Under the pieces are notes generated by a model that saw only the letters and a list, made by a program, of their open reading frames with translations, had not been told where the DNA came from and searched no databases. From the NCBI GenBank assembly GCA_033675265.1, contig JAUJYZ010001050.1, forward strand, positions 61,001-125,000: a stretch of DNA of 64,000 nucleotides, given 5' to 3'. The stretch's first letter is position 1; each line of letters begins with the position of its first letter. Below, piece by piece: positions 20,119-31,219 of this stretch. This DNA comes from Actinostola sp. cb2023. Its lineage: Eukaryota; Cnidaria; Anthozoa; Actiniaria; Actinostolidae. Made by a program: the position numbers and the translations under genes.

Positions 20119-21930
20119 GTAAGTGAACTTAGTTTAAAGGACCAATCAGCGATGTCTCCTTCGTTTACTCCTTTGATGCCTAGTGTTAAGCAAAAGGTAA
20201 GTGAACTTAGTTTAAAGGACCAATCAGCGATGTCTCCTTCGTTTACTCCTTTGATGCCTAGTGTTAAGCAAAAGGTAAGTGAACTTAGTTTAAAGGACCA
20301 ATGAGCGATGTCTCCTTCGTTTACTCCTTTGATGCCTAGTGTTAAGCAAAAGGTAAGTGAACTTAGTTTAAAGGACCAATCAGCGATGTCTCCTTCGTTT
20401 ACTCCTTTGATGCCTAGTGTTAAGCAAAAGGTAAGTGAACTTAGTTTAAAGGACCAATCACCGACCTCTCCTTCGTTTACTCCTTTGATGCCTAGTGTTA
20501 AGCAAAAGGTAAGTGAACTTAGTTTAAAGGACCAATCAGCGATGTCTCCTTCGTTTACTCCTTTGATGCCTAGTGTTAAGCAAAAGGTAAGTGAACTTAG
20601 TTTAAAGGACCAATCAGCAACATGTCTCCTTCGTTTACTCCTTTGATGCCTAGTGTTTAAGCAAAAGGTAAGTGGACTTAGTTTAAAGGACCAATCAGCG
20701 ATGTCTCCTTCGTTTACTCCTTTGATGCCTAGTGTTAAACAAAAGGTAAGTGAACTTAGTTTAAAGGACCAATCAGCGATGTCTCCTTCGTTTACTCCTT
20801 TGATGCCTAGTGTTAAGCAAAAGGTAAGTGAACTTAGTTTAAAGACCAACGATGTCTCCTTCGTTTACTCCTTTGATGCCTAGTGTTAAGCAAAAGGTAA
20901 GTGAACTTAGTTTCAATCAGCGATGTCTCCTTCGTTTACTCCTTTGATGCCTAGTGTTAAGCAAAAGGTAAGTGAACTTAGTTTAAAGGACCAATCAGCG
21001 ATGTCTCCTTCGTTTACTCCTTTGATGCCTAGTGTTAAGCAAAAGGTAAGTGAACTTAGTTTAAAGGACCAATCAGCGATGTCTCCTTCGTTTACTCCTT
21101 TGATGCCTAGTGTTAAGCAAAAGGTAAGTGAACTTAGTTTAAAGGACCAATCAGCGATGTCTCCTTCGTTTACTCCTTTGATGCCTAGTGTTAAGCAAAA
21201 GGTAAGTGAACTTAGTTTAAAGGACCAATCAGCAACGTCTCCTTCGTTTACTCCTTTGATGCCTAGTGTTAAGCAAAAGGTAAGTGAACTTAGTTTAAAG
21301 GACCAATCAGCGACCTCTCCTTCGTTTATTCCTTTGATGCCTAGTGTTAAGCAAAAGGTAAGTGAACTTAGTTTAAAGGACCAATCAGCAACGTCTCCTT
21401 CGTTTACTCCTTTGATGCCTAGTGTTAAGCAAAAGGTAAGTGAACTTAGTTTAAAGGACCAATCAGCGACCTCTCCTTCGTTTAATCCTTTGATGCCTAG
21501 TGTTAAGCAAAAGGTAAGTGAACTTAGTTTAAAGGACCAATCAGCGATGTCTCCTTCGTTTACTCCTTTGATGCCTAGTGTTAAGCAAAAGGTAAGTGAA
21601 CTTAGTTTAAAGGACCAATCAGCGACCTCTCCTTCGTTTACTCCTTTGATGCCTAGTGTTAAGCAAAAAAAGTGAACTTAGTAAGTGAACTTAGTTTAAA
21701 GGACCAATCAGCGATGTCTCCTTCGTTTACTCCTTTGATGCCTAGTGTTAAGCAAAAGGTAAGTGAACTTAGTTTAAAGGACCAATCAGCGATGTCTCCT
21801 TCGTTTACTCCTTTGATGCCTAGTGTTAAGCAAAAGGTAAGTGAACTTAGTTTAAAGGACCCATCAGCGATGTCTCCTTCGTTTACTCCTTTGATGCCTA
21901 GTGTTAAGCAAAAGGTACATGGACTTACAG
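20051..21930. repeat. 78-bp minisatellite made of a splice donor
   Basis: About 24 copies of a 78-base unit (26 codons) start inside the exon at 19930-20118 and run through the intron. Each unit ends GTTAAGCAAAAG followed by GTAAGT, a textbook 5' splice site. The final copy has the donor changed to GTACAT. A few copies have indels or a stop: TGA at 20302, a frame change near 20630, a shortened copy near 20850 and 20910, and a truncated junction near 21668. The whole array is therefore not one open exon. The reverse strand is also open for 266 codons by composition. Confidence 0.95.
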
Positions 21931-22942
21931 CGGTTTGGTGGCGGCTAAACGGGATTTTTATTTATTTTATTTTATTTATTTATTTATTTATTTATATAAA
22001 TAAACGGGATGTCTCAAAGGGATCTTCGAGTGTCAAACAATAGAACTAATCTATTGTGTTACTGCATCGTTCTATTGTTTAAGATAAGATTTGCAAAATC
22101 TTCGACGGCGACGTCAACCGGAAGTGTAAATAACTTCTGTTCGGAGTTTCATACCTTCATAGTTGGTATTCCCTGTGGATGAAGTAACCTCACAGGCTTA
22201 GGCTTGGACTAAATCTCTAATGTACAAAACCCCGAACAGAAGTTATCTACACTTCCGGTTGACGTCGACGTCGTAGATTTTGTACAGCTTAAACTTTGAG
22301 CTCAGTTGCGTCAATAACATTAGACTGGGCCGTTAAAGCTCGTGTCGCTGTAATGAACACAAAAATCTTGATCAACGAAAAGTTCGATCAACGAACACTG
22401 AAGTAGATATATTTCATACCAAAGAGAGACCGAACTGATTTTGTAAACGGAAGTACATTGCATTGTTTTGGCGCGAATAACAAATTGCACACTGTCGAGA
22501 CAACGTTTGTAAGTTAGTCTAGTTCATGCTCTCCCGTCAAAACTATTCCTCTTCGTTCTTATCTCATCCCATCTCATCCAAACTTATCTTATCCTCCACA
22601 TCCCATGCTGTCACTCCACCGCTTCAGATTTTCTAATGCCTCATCTTATTCCATCTTTTCCCATTCCATTTCATCCTTTTACTTATTATCCTATTTGTTT
22701 TTTTATAATATTTTGAGAATTGAGTGATTTTGTGACGTCATCTCTACGCCTGGGCCCAGTTGTTCGAAAGCGGGTTAATATGGATAACCTAGGGTAAAAT
22801 CGAATTAACCCTAGGTTAGCGAATTTAACCCTGGGTTAGCGTTATCCCGCTTTTGAACTATACTCTAACAACACACTCGTCCCTCGACCAATCAAAGCGC
22901 GCGTAATATAACATTTCTTGTATTCTATCAACTATGACGTAG
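21931..22942. other. Intron with MITE fragments
   Basis: The intron continues to the next liprin-beta exon. It holds the TTAA element at 22083-22288 and, at 22752-22860, a fragment of a palindromic repeat beginning GGGCCCAGTTGTTCGAAAGC with mirrored AACCCTAGGTTAG motifs. No gene is recognised. Confidence 0.6.
22083..22288. mobile_element. Palindromic MITE flanked by TTAA
   Basis: The left arm includes AAAATCTTCGACGGCGACGT and CAACCGGAAGTGTAAATAAC; the right arm is the near reverse complement, ending GACGTCGTAGATTTTGTACAG. TTAA lies outside both ends (22079-22082, 22289-22292). There is no coding content. Confidence 0.75.
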
Positions 22943-23119
22943 GTAATGAAGAAGAGTAAGTCTCTTGGAGCACTCCGTGGTAAGAAAGGCCACGACCCTG
23001 ATAACTACGTGTGTCCCATGGACTTCGACATCCCACAACAACTAAAGCCGACCGTTACACGAACACGACGAAGATCTGACGAAGACTACAACCGTTCGAG
23101 AAGACGTGACAGTGACGAG
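22943..23119 (+). CDS. PPFIBP1: Liprin-beta exon, basic C-terminal linker
   Basis: The 59-codon exon lies between GACGTAG and GTGAGT, in phase 0. It encodes a lysine-rich start (KKSKSLGALRGKKG), then DPDNYVCPMDF and an Arg-rich stretch. The YVCPM motif after a basic segment is a hallmark of the liprin-beta C-terminus and separates it from liprin-alpha. Confidence 0.9.
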
Positions 23120-23339
23120 GTGAGTCACTGGATTAGTGTTTGAAACATCGCCATATTAAACGACCGTTGTAGGTCTCAGAACAGATGGACCTCTTCTCCT
23201 CAGATTGTGGACAAGAGAGCTACGATTTCGTAGTTCATAATTCGCTTTGTTGTCAGCCTTGGATATTTTCTAGCCGACAGTCGTCTAGTCCAACCGACAC
23301 TTCCATTATAGAGGAAACTATAGAACATGTTATGCACCT

Positions 23340-23488
23340 GGCCCCGGATGCACGAGAGGTGAATAGCGCTATCCACAAGATAAGTCTTATCCAACGGATA
23401 ACAATGATGCAGTTATCCAATACATTTTATCCGTTGGAGAGGACTTATCCGGTGGATAGCACTATTCACCTTTTGTGCAACTGGGGCC
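23340..23488. mobile_element. 149-bp palindromic MITE
   Basis: The ends GGCCCCGGATGCACGAGAGG and its approximate inverse CTTTTGTGCAACTGGGGCC enclose mirrored GATAAGTCTTATCC and TATCCAACGGATAAC blocks. It is intronic and creates overlapping frames on both strands, which are not genes. Confidence 0.8.
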
Positions 23489-23763
23489 TGTAGTTTGGTT
23501 ATTTTGATCATGTTTTTCACTGTGCTGCGAATCAAACTGCTATGCATTTTGTAGCAATTCTGTCGTCAAGTTGAAATGACCGGATCATTAAATTTTTGTG
23601 ACGTCATCTGTACTCTAATAACACACGGCCCTCGACCAATCAAAGCGCGCGTAATGTACTTTTTTTAGTGAAATGACTTTATTTGTATCTGAAGGGACGT
23701 GATGTTCGAAGTCACGTGATGTCCGAAGGGATTGTTAATTTGTTTTTGTATTTTGATTGACAG

Positions 23764-23826
23764 ATGATTGACAGTAGACCACCAACAGCCATCGGAGCAT
23801 TTTCCAAAGAACTAGACTCGCTAACG
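23764..23826 (+). CDS. PPFIBP1: Liprin-beta exon near the C-terminus
   Basis: A 21-codon exon between TGATTGACAG and GTGAGG, in phase 0. It encodes MIDSRPPTAIGAFSKELDSL, which carries the IGAFSxxxxxL block found in the conserved tail of liprin-beta. Confidence 0.88.
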
Positions 23827-23920
23827 GTGAGGAACAAGAATTTGCCTGTCTTTTCTTCCTGAAAATCAGTACAGCCTGACTGTCACGCATCTCAATCAAG
23901 AACTTCTAGTTCATTTTCTA

Positions 23921-24252
23921 TGACTGACTGACTGACTGACTGACTGACTGACTGACTGACTGACTGACTGACTGACTGACTGACTGACTGACTGACTGAC
24001 TGACTGACTGACTGACTGACTGACTGACTGACTGACTGACTGACTGACTGACTGACTGACTGACTGACTGACTGACTGACTGACTGACTGACTGACTGAC
24101 TGACTGACTGACTGACTGACTGACTGACTGACTGACTGACTGACTGACTGACTGACTGACTGACTGACTGACTGACTGACTGACTGACTGACTGACTGAC
24201 TGACTGACTGACTGACTGACTGACTGACTGACTGACTGACTGACTGACTGAC
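23921..24252. repeat. (TGAC)n microsatellite, about 83 copies
   Basis: About 330 bases of nearly pure TGAC tetranucleotide lie within the last intron of the liprin-beta gene. The reverse-strand Val-Ser-Gln-Ser frame is an artefact. Confidence 0.98.
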
Positions 24253-24357
24253 ACTATCAGTACAGTCTACTTTGTTGTTTTATTTGTTTGCGTGAATTGC
24301 CATTACGCATCGTAACTAATCACTGTACCTCATCAATTGGATTATTTTGTATTTCAG

Positions 24358-24408
24358 CATATGTTGGATCACGACAGTCATGGTCACAAAACACCCGCAC
24401 ATTCATGA
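24358..24408 (+). CDS. PPFIBP1: Liprin-beta last exon
   Basis: The acceptor GTATTTCAG is followed by a 17-codon exon encoding HMLDHDSHGHKTPAHS and TGA. The leading HML continues the conserved tail from the previous exon (IGAFS...LT/HML in liprin-beta). The His-rich end is lineage specific. Confidence 0.88.
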   Translation, partial: HMLDHDSHGHKTPAHS

Positions 24409-24571
24409 ACCAGACACGCTAACCAATCATCAGTGAGAAGTTGTATTTTTTCATATAAAGAATGACTTATTTTCATATATGTATTTCTATAATATTATCC
24501 AATGAATTTTGTATTTTGATAGAAAAAGAATAATTTAATTAATAATTTAGTAATAATTTTGATATATGTAA

Positions 24572-25039
<468 letters not shown>

Positions 25040-25929
25040 TAAAACACCAAAACGGACATTGACTTTTTATTTATTTTTAGTTGTTTAAACATTTAGAGCA
25101 GGTACCGGTTGTTCAACGAGTGGAATAATCCACAAAAAAATGATCATTTTGGACGATTTTGGACGATTTTCCATTCGCTATAACCCACCAAAAATGACCA
25201 TTTTGGACGATTTTTAATAGCATTTTACTCAATTGGGCTATAATCCACACAAAAATGATCATTTTGGACGATTTTTGACCATTTTCCATGGACTATAACC
25301 CACCAAAGATGAACATCTTGGACGACTTTTGACCATTTTCCATTCGCTATAACCCTCCAAAGATGATAATTTTGGACGATTGTTGACCCCACCAAAAATG
25401 ATCATTTTGGACGATTTTTCACCATTTTCATGGGCTATATATCCCACCAAAGATGATCATTTTGGACGATTTGTGACCATTTTCCATAAAAATTACGTTT
25501 CTCAACGATTTCTGACCATTTTTAATGCCCTATAACATTTTGAACAATTTTTAGCCATTTTGCAAGGTCTATAGACAACTAAAAATGGCCTCTTTGGACT
25601 ATTTTTCACCATTTTTCATGGACAAACACCATTTTGGACGATTTTTGACCATGCAAAATGCTCAAAAATGGCCCAAAATTACGTTTTTTGATGGACTATA
25701 TAGCCCATGAAAAATGCTCAAGAATGGCCGAAAATAACGTTTTTCAATGGTGTACTGTCCATGAAAAATGCTCAAGAATGGCCCAAAATAACGTTTTTCA
25801 ATGGGCTATATAGTCCATGAAAAATGCTCATGAATGGCCCAATTGACAATAGCACATGAAAAATGCTCAAAAATGGGCGCCCAAAATGACGTTTTTCAAT
25901 GGACTATAGGCCATTCTGGCATTTGTGTT

Positions 25930-28214
25930 CCTTGCATGGGATTCTATTATTTTCCAGTCAAAACAATGTCGTATCCAATATCACCGAATAAATAAAGTCG
26001 CTGCAACCTGAACATTTGAAAACCGTGTCAAGATCAACACACCCTCGAACATGTCAACAAGGGAAAACTTGATCAACAAATTGGGACAGAGCGCACTGAT
26101 CTGGCCGCGAGAGGCTGGACAGTCGGAACGTTTTACCGGATAAGTCAGCCAGGTAAATACTAACTTTATTTTTAATCAGATAAGTTTCATCGCACTATGA
26201 TTATTAACAGTGATATATTATTATTTCATTTATAAAACAGGGGCTTAGATTTTAGTGGGGTTCGCAACTGAAATTAACTTCTGTGATAATTTTTTTTCTA
26301 TTACACTCGTTCTCAGTAACACGCGCCGAAAGGATCATTTGTCTGAGCGATAAAGTTGACTTTTGGTGGACGTCAATCAAACAGTTTCCATGACAATCAC
26401 AGCACATTTCCACGTGCATATCCCTTTTTACGTAAAATAAAGTTTCGGATTGTCCTCAATCACCCGGCGAATGAGTCGAATTTCGGTTGCTAAATGAGGA
26501 ACAATCAAAGCTGCATGTAGACAGATAAACAGAAGCAGTTCACATTTAGAAAATGGCATTTTCTTTACCTGTAATCGTTCCGTGCCTTGGACTTTCTCCG
26601 CGGAGGATCTTTTACGGCTGTGTTTTCGTACCGTCGAGTTACTTTTTTTACGAATGTTTCGCTCACGCAAAGTATATCAGCAATACAATACCTTTTGTAG
26701 ACCTGCCTCTCTGCTTTAACATTATAACTCTCCATCGAAACGAATTCGAAAAAGGCTTGAAACTCCCGCTTGAATTACTTACTACTCCGGTAAAATGTGC
26801 TGTGATGCCAACGCACTGTTTACACTCTTTGACCCATTACAAACCTTTTGGAAATACGATTATTTCTCTGTTGTATTTCGATTTCAGTAGAGCATTGACA
26901 TGATAATGAAATGGAAATGTTAATTTGGAACAGAAAGTTCTTATCCCCAAAGGTTTGGATTAGGTTAAAGAATGTAAACATTGCGTTAGCCGATTTTGTC
27001 TATATGTCGTGAAAACTGTTTGATTGACGTCCACCAAAAGTCAACTTTGTCGTCGAGACAAATGTAGCTTTCGGCGCGTGTTACTGAGAACGAGTGTAAA
27101 ACGGAAAAAGAAAAACTCCGGGGGGGGGGGGGGGACTCCGATCCGATACCAATTAAAAGTGGCGGGGATGCTCGTCATCCCTTTTAGGTGTTTTTTTTTC
27201 GTGTTTTGGTCCCACTTAGGGTGTCAGAAATAAAAATGACCACCAATAGAGTTTTCCGGTCCCTTTTACGGTATTCAATCAACATCGATAATTTAAAACT
27301 TCCATATATGTTCATTGAAGTATATTTTGCATTTTTACTTTTTGTTAACGTTCTTTAAAAATAGCTTAAAGATTTATATGACAACGTTGTCTTAAACTTG
27401 TAAGAGTGGAAGGCGTTTGATGCTAGTGTCTTTTATACTATTAAAATGACTTTTTAAATTGGTCCCTTTTAGGGGTAAAAATATTCGCTGCCACGCCCAC
27501 CAAGACAAGACTCCGGTCCCTTTTAGGGGTCATTTTCAAAATTTCCGACGAGCATCCCTATACCCCATTTTATAACCCGATAGCGCGGATGAGGCCGAAA
27601 TCTTCGTCCTATACGTAACATACGGTGACTCACCATTTTTAAAAGTCTGGGTGTATGGTCGATTTTTAGTGTTTTGCATAAATTATCCTAAGTAGCGCGC
27701 GGGTTCGAGCCACCGTTCGGTCGACCCATTTTTTTTTAACGTTTCTTTTTTCGGTAAAGTTTATTTTAAGTTATTTTTGTCTTCTTTTAGTTTCTGTTTT
27801 TCTATAGAGTTGATTTTTTTTTCTTTTGATTTTTAGTATTTTGCATATAATTTCCTAAGTAGCGCGCAGGTTAGTGTCCCGGTCAGGCCAAACATTTTTT
27901 TTCGTGTTTATCCTTTTATTATTCTTTTTCTTCGCCCTTAAGTTGCTTTTCTTTGATGTTTTGACCCAATCCGCACAGTTTTAAAATTTAACTGATATGT
28001 TTTTCTTGTTGACATGTTCGAGGGTGTTTTCTCACATGGATACGATATTCTCTTGATTTTGAGGTTATTTTAAACAAAACTTATTTTGAATTTTAACGTG
28101 TAGTGGGATCAGGTACCACTGCAGGGAACCCGTATTACAACACACCTGCGCGCATCTTTAGCACACGAAGCCAATACGAAACATTGCTATATGGTGCCCG
28201 CAGCGTACACCACC
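25930..28214. mobile_element. Nested inverted-repeat DNA inside the transposon's left flank
   Basis: ACACCCTCGAACATGTCAAC near 26038 is matched in inverse near 28010. Further in, TTTGGTGGACGTCAATCAAA (about 26362) has its inverse near 27025, together with GTAACACGCGCCGAAAG near 26315 and its inverse near 27070. These are two nested pairs of inverted repeats. Within are a G15 run at 27121 and a direct duplication of about 75 bases around TAAGTAGCGCGCGGGTT (27690 and 27858). No transposase frame is recognisable. Confidence 0.6.
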
Positions 28215-28489
28215 AAGGACGTTTTTCAATGGAAAATACTCAAAAATGGCCCAAAATGACGTTTAATTTCTCGATGGACTGTAGTCCATGAAAAATGCTC
28301 AAAAATGGCCCAAAATAACGATTTTTAATGGGCTGCAGCCCATGAAAAATGCTCAAAAATCGCCCAAAATGACGTTTTACATGGACTATACACCTTTGTC
28401 ATAATGGCCGGAAAAACGATCGGAGACTGGTGACGAGTTTCATTGAAACGAGGTCACAAAGGCCAATTAGTATTCATATCACGAACATC

Positions 28490-28662
28490 ATGGCGTCTCA
28501 TGCGAGTGTTTCTCAAAGTTTACTAACAGAAAATGATATTCCTGGTGCTTCTCTTGGAAGAAGAAATCCATCGGAATTAAAGAATGATGAGTTAAAGTTT
28601 TGGTTGAAGTGTAGAGGTGATCCGGGCAAAGGATTAAAAACGAAAGCAGAGCTTGTGAAAAG
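28490..28662 (+). CDS. YqaJ-type transposon protein, exon 1 (SAP domain)
   Basis: The likely start is the ATG at 28490 (MASHASVSQ), which follows an in-frame upstream ATG at 28430. The exon encodes a SAP-like helix-extended-helix motif (ELKNDELKFWLKCRGDPGKG, then KTKAELVKR), a DNA-binding module. It ends at AAAAG/GTATGT; the reading frame past this donor soon stops, and the frame resumes correctly at the acceptor TTTTAG at 28771. The gene pairs with the THAP transposase in the same element. Confidence 0.75.
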
Positions 28663-28771
28663 GTATGTTGTGAACGACAAAACTACCGAGTCTTGAGTAT
28701 GATTGTCAATACTTTTAGATATATTTTCGTTTCCATCGTCTAAAGAATTCAACACTATTTCTACATTTTAG

Positions 28772-30568
28772 GGTTGAGGAATATGTCAAGAGTGGCAGAG
28801 ATCAAATTATTGTGGATCCTGATCCAAACAAATTGTATTCACGAAGGAAAGAAGAGCGTGCAAAGCGAAGTGCTAGCGACGATATTTCACGACGCCATGT
28901 GCCTGTTAAATATCCTGAAGAGAATTGGGGTTCGTCGCTTGAAAAAATGCCGTTCTTCACTCGAGCAGAGATGAAGGATCACATAGATAACTCTGGAAAG
29001 AATATTGCCAACAAAAGCAATAATAGTGTCCCAACAAGCTTCAGAAAGGCGAAAACATACTTGGAGGATGAATACCTTCACGGGATAGAAACATCGCATG
29101 ACCAACGGTGCTTTATTTTTAGAGCAAAATGTTGTCACAGCTTCAGAAAGAATGACCCCCCTCATGGACTGAAGCTGGCAGTTTGTATCATCACTGGTGA
29201 TGTGTTGAATGCCTTGTGTTCGTGTGTGGCTGGTGCTGTGGGTTACTGCAATCACATATTGGCACTGATGTTTAAAGTGTGTAAGTACACAACCTATGAA
29301 TGCAAGTCCACTAACGACCTCTGTCAAGAAAACGACCAAAATCCAACATTGGCCTGCACATCAGAACTGCAAAAGTGGCATAAAAAGGGTGGAGGCTCCA
29401 ACATTGCACCAGAACCAGTAATGAATGTTGAAGTGAATAAGACAAAACTGGATGACACTAACAACAGCAAGAGATCAGCCAAGTCACTTCTTTATGAGGC
29501 TAGAGTCAATGTAAAGTACAATGGGGACAGTACTGAAAAGCTCAAAACTGAGTTGAAAAGATTATTTCCAAACATGGGACTATCTCAAATGGCTGATAAC
29601 AGACGTCCAGACAACATTTCCAAGAGACAAAATTTGGTAAATGCCCTGTTGGTTCAGTACTGTCATACCAGTTGGCATTTACTGAATCAAACTTTTCAGC
29701 CATTGTTGATCTAAGTGCCATACCGCGCACAGAATTAAACAGACAGCCAGGATGTGAACCTACCTATCCAAGGTTTCCTCTTGTGACAGATGAGGACATG
29801 GATGTACCAGATACATTATCTTCTAGTGAACAAGCACTACTATCAAAACTAACGGTTGATGAAAGTCAAATCAATGATATTGAATTGAAGACAAGAAAGC
29901 AGGCTGACTGTAATGAATGGAAGGACCAAAGAACATATCGGTTCACAGCTTCTTGCTTCCATCTTATAAGGAAACGGAAAAGAAACCATGACACCTTTGC
30001 AAAGAACGTAATGTACCCAGCACCATTTACCAGCAAATATGTTGAACATGGCAAGAAGTTTGAGTCAGTGGCATTGATGGAGTACCAGAAATTTATGAAA
30101 GACAAAAAAACACCTGTTACTGTTCTTCCTTCTGGGTTTGTGGTTTGTAAATCTTACCCTGTCCTTGGTGCCTCAGCTGATGCTAAGATAATTGATACTG
30201 GATGTACCGATTGGTTTGGTTTGGCAGAAGTGAAATGCCCCTACACAAAGTCAAATGTAACCCCCTTAGAAGCCTGTACAGACCCAAAATTCTTTATGGA
30301 AAAAAGTTGTGAAACCACCTGTCACCTAAAAAAGAATCATGCATATTATGCACAAGTGCAAGGACAGATGGGAGTCACCGGAGCTAGGTGGTGTGATTTC
30401 ATTGTATACACCAAGAAGGGAATTTACATCCAAAGAGTGCCCTTCGATGCTCCATTCTGGGACAAACTTCAAAAGGAGCTCACCACATACTATTTTAATT
30501 TCTTTATGAAGCATGCTGCAGAAGATCTATCTTCCAAGACCTGTGTTGTAAATGACCCTTCAGTTTGA
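28772..30568 (+). CDS. YqaJ-type transposon protein, exon 2 (SWIM zinc finger and YqaJ nuclease)
   Basis: The exon continues the SAP exon in phase. A SWIM-type zinc finger is visible around 29217-29257 (CSCVAGAVGYCNH, a CxC...CxH pattern). The second half (29930-30520) is a YqaJ-like PD-(D/E)xK nuclease: the Asp of GASADAK, then LAEVKCP, then the Q motif YAQVQGQMG. Such proteins resemble phage lambda-type exonucleases and accompany ISL2EU-type transposases, perhaps processing element ends. The frame changes by one base near 29670 (the first frame stops at 29712-29714, the second is open from 29672). No plausible intron bridges this, so this copy is probably damaged or mis-assembled. No upstream stop breaks either half. 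Confidence 0.8.
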
Positions 30569-31219
30569 TTACAACCATTACTATTTCTTACTTTCCTTTT
30601 ATTTGATTGAATGTGACAGTGTCATATTTTTAATGGTAGTAAAATCCAAACTGATGATAATAATCTCAATACATTTTTTCATATGCTATTAGTAGAGGAT
30701 CAGTTTAAAAACTGTTGCTATTGATTAGCCTTAATAATTATTGTTATAGTTTCTAAAGGTTATCCCACAAGTTGTGTATCACAAATTCCCTTTCAGTAGA
30801 AAATTAATTAACTGAAACTTACATATATACTGAGAGAATTGATATAGCCATAGAGTGCAAATAATAATATAGTGCTTTTACTTAACCGGTGAAAGAGTTA
30901 GTAGCATAATACACAGTAGTACATACTATTTCATTGTTTTCTTTTATTTCATTTTGACCATTTGTCATTAACACACTATTCATGAAACAGTACTAATTTT
31001 AAAAATAACTATGTCTATTATTATCTATTGTTTCATTAGTGCTATTTAGTACTGTTTCATGGATTTAGTGTTTAGTGATATTGTCCTGATATTTAGAAAA
31101 TAATCTTTAAATAAAATATAAGTTTACATAACTTTATACATTGATACTTGTGAAACATCACTGTGTTACATTCATATGTATTGTACTTGAACTTGAACTT
31201 CTTAAATAAACCAATATTA
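30569..31219. other. AT-rich spacer between convergent transposon genes
   Basis: The stretch has no open frame of interest. AATAAA-like signals occur on the + strand near 31110 and 31205 and on the - strand near 30600, suiting 3' ends of the two convergent transcripts. Diverged copies of GTACTGTTTCATGGATTTAG and its inverse ATGAAACAGTACTAAT (30980-31065) form a small palindrome. Confidence 0.5.

Noticed and set aside
20049..20849. 266-codon - strand frame and several + strand repeat frames
   Set aside because: The 78-bp unit has a length divisible by three, so any open frame repeats. The array contains splice donors and lies mostly in an intron; the - strand frame is its antisense shadow.
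28887..30105. Reverse-strand frames opposite the YqaJ gene
   Set aside because: They are antisense shadows of a recognisable coding exon.
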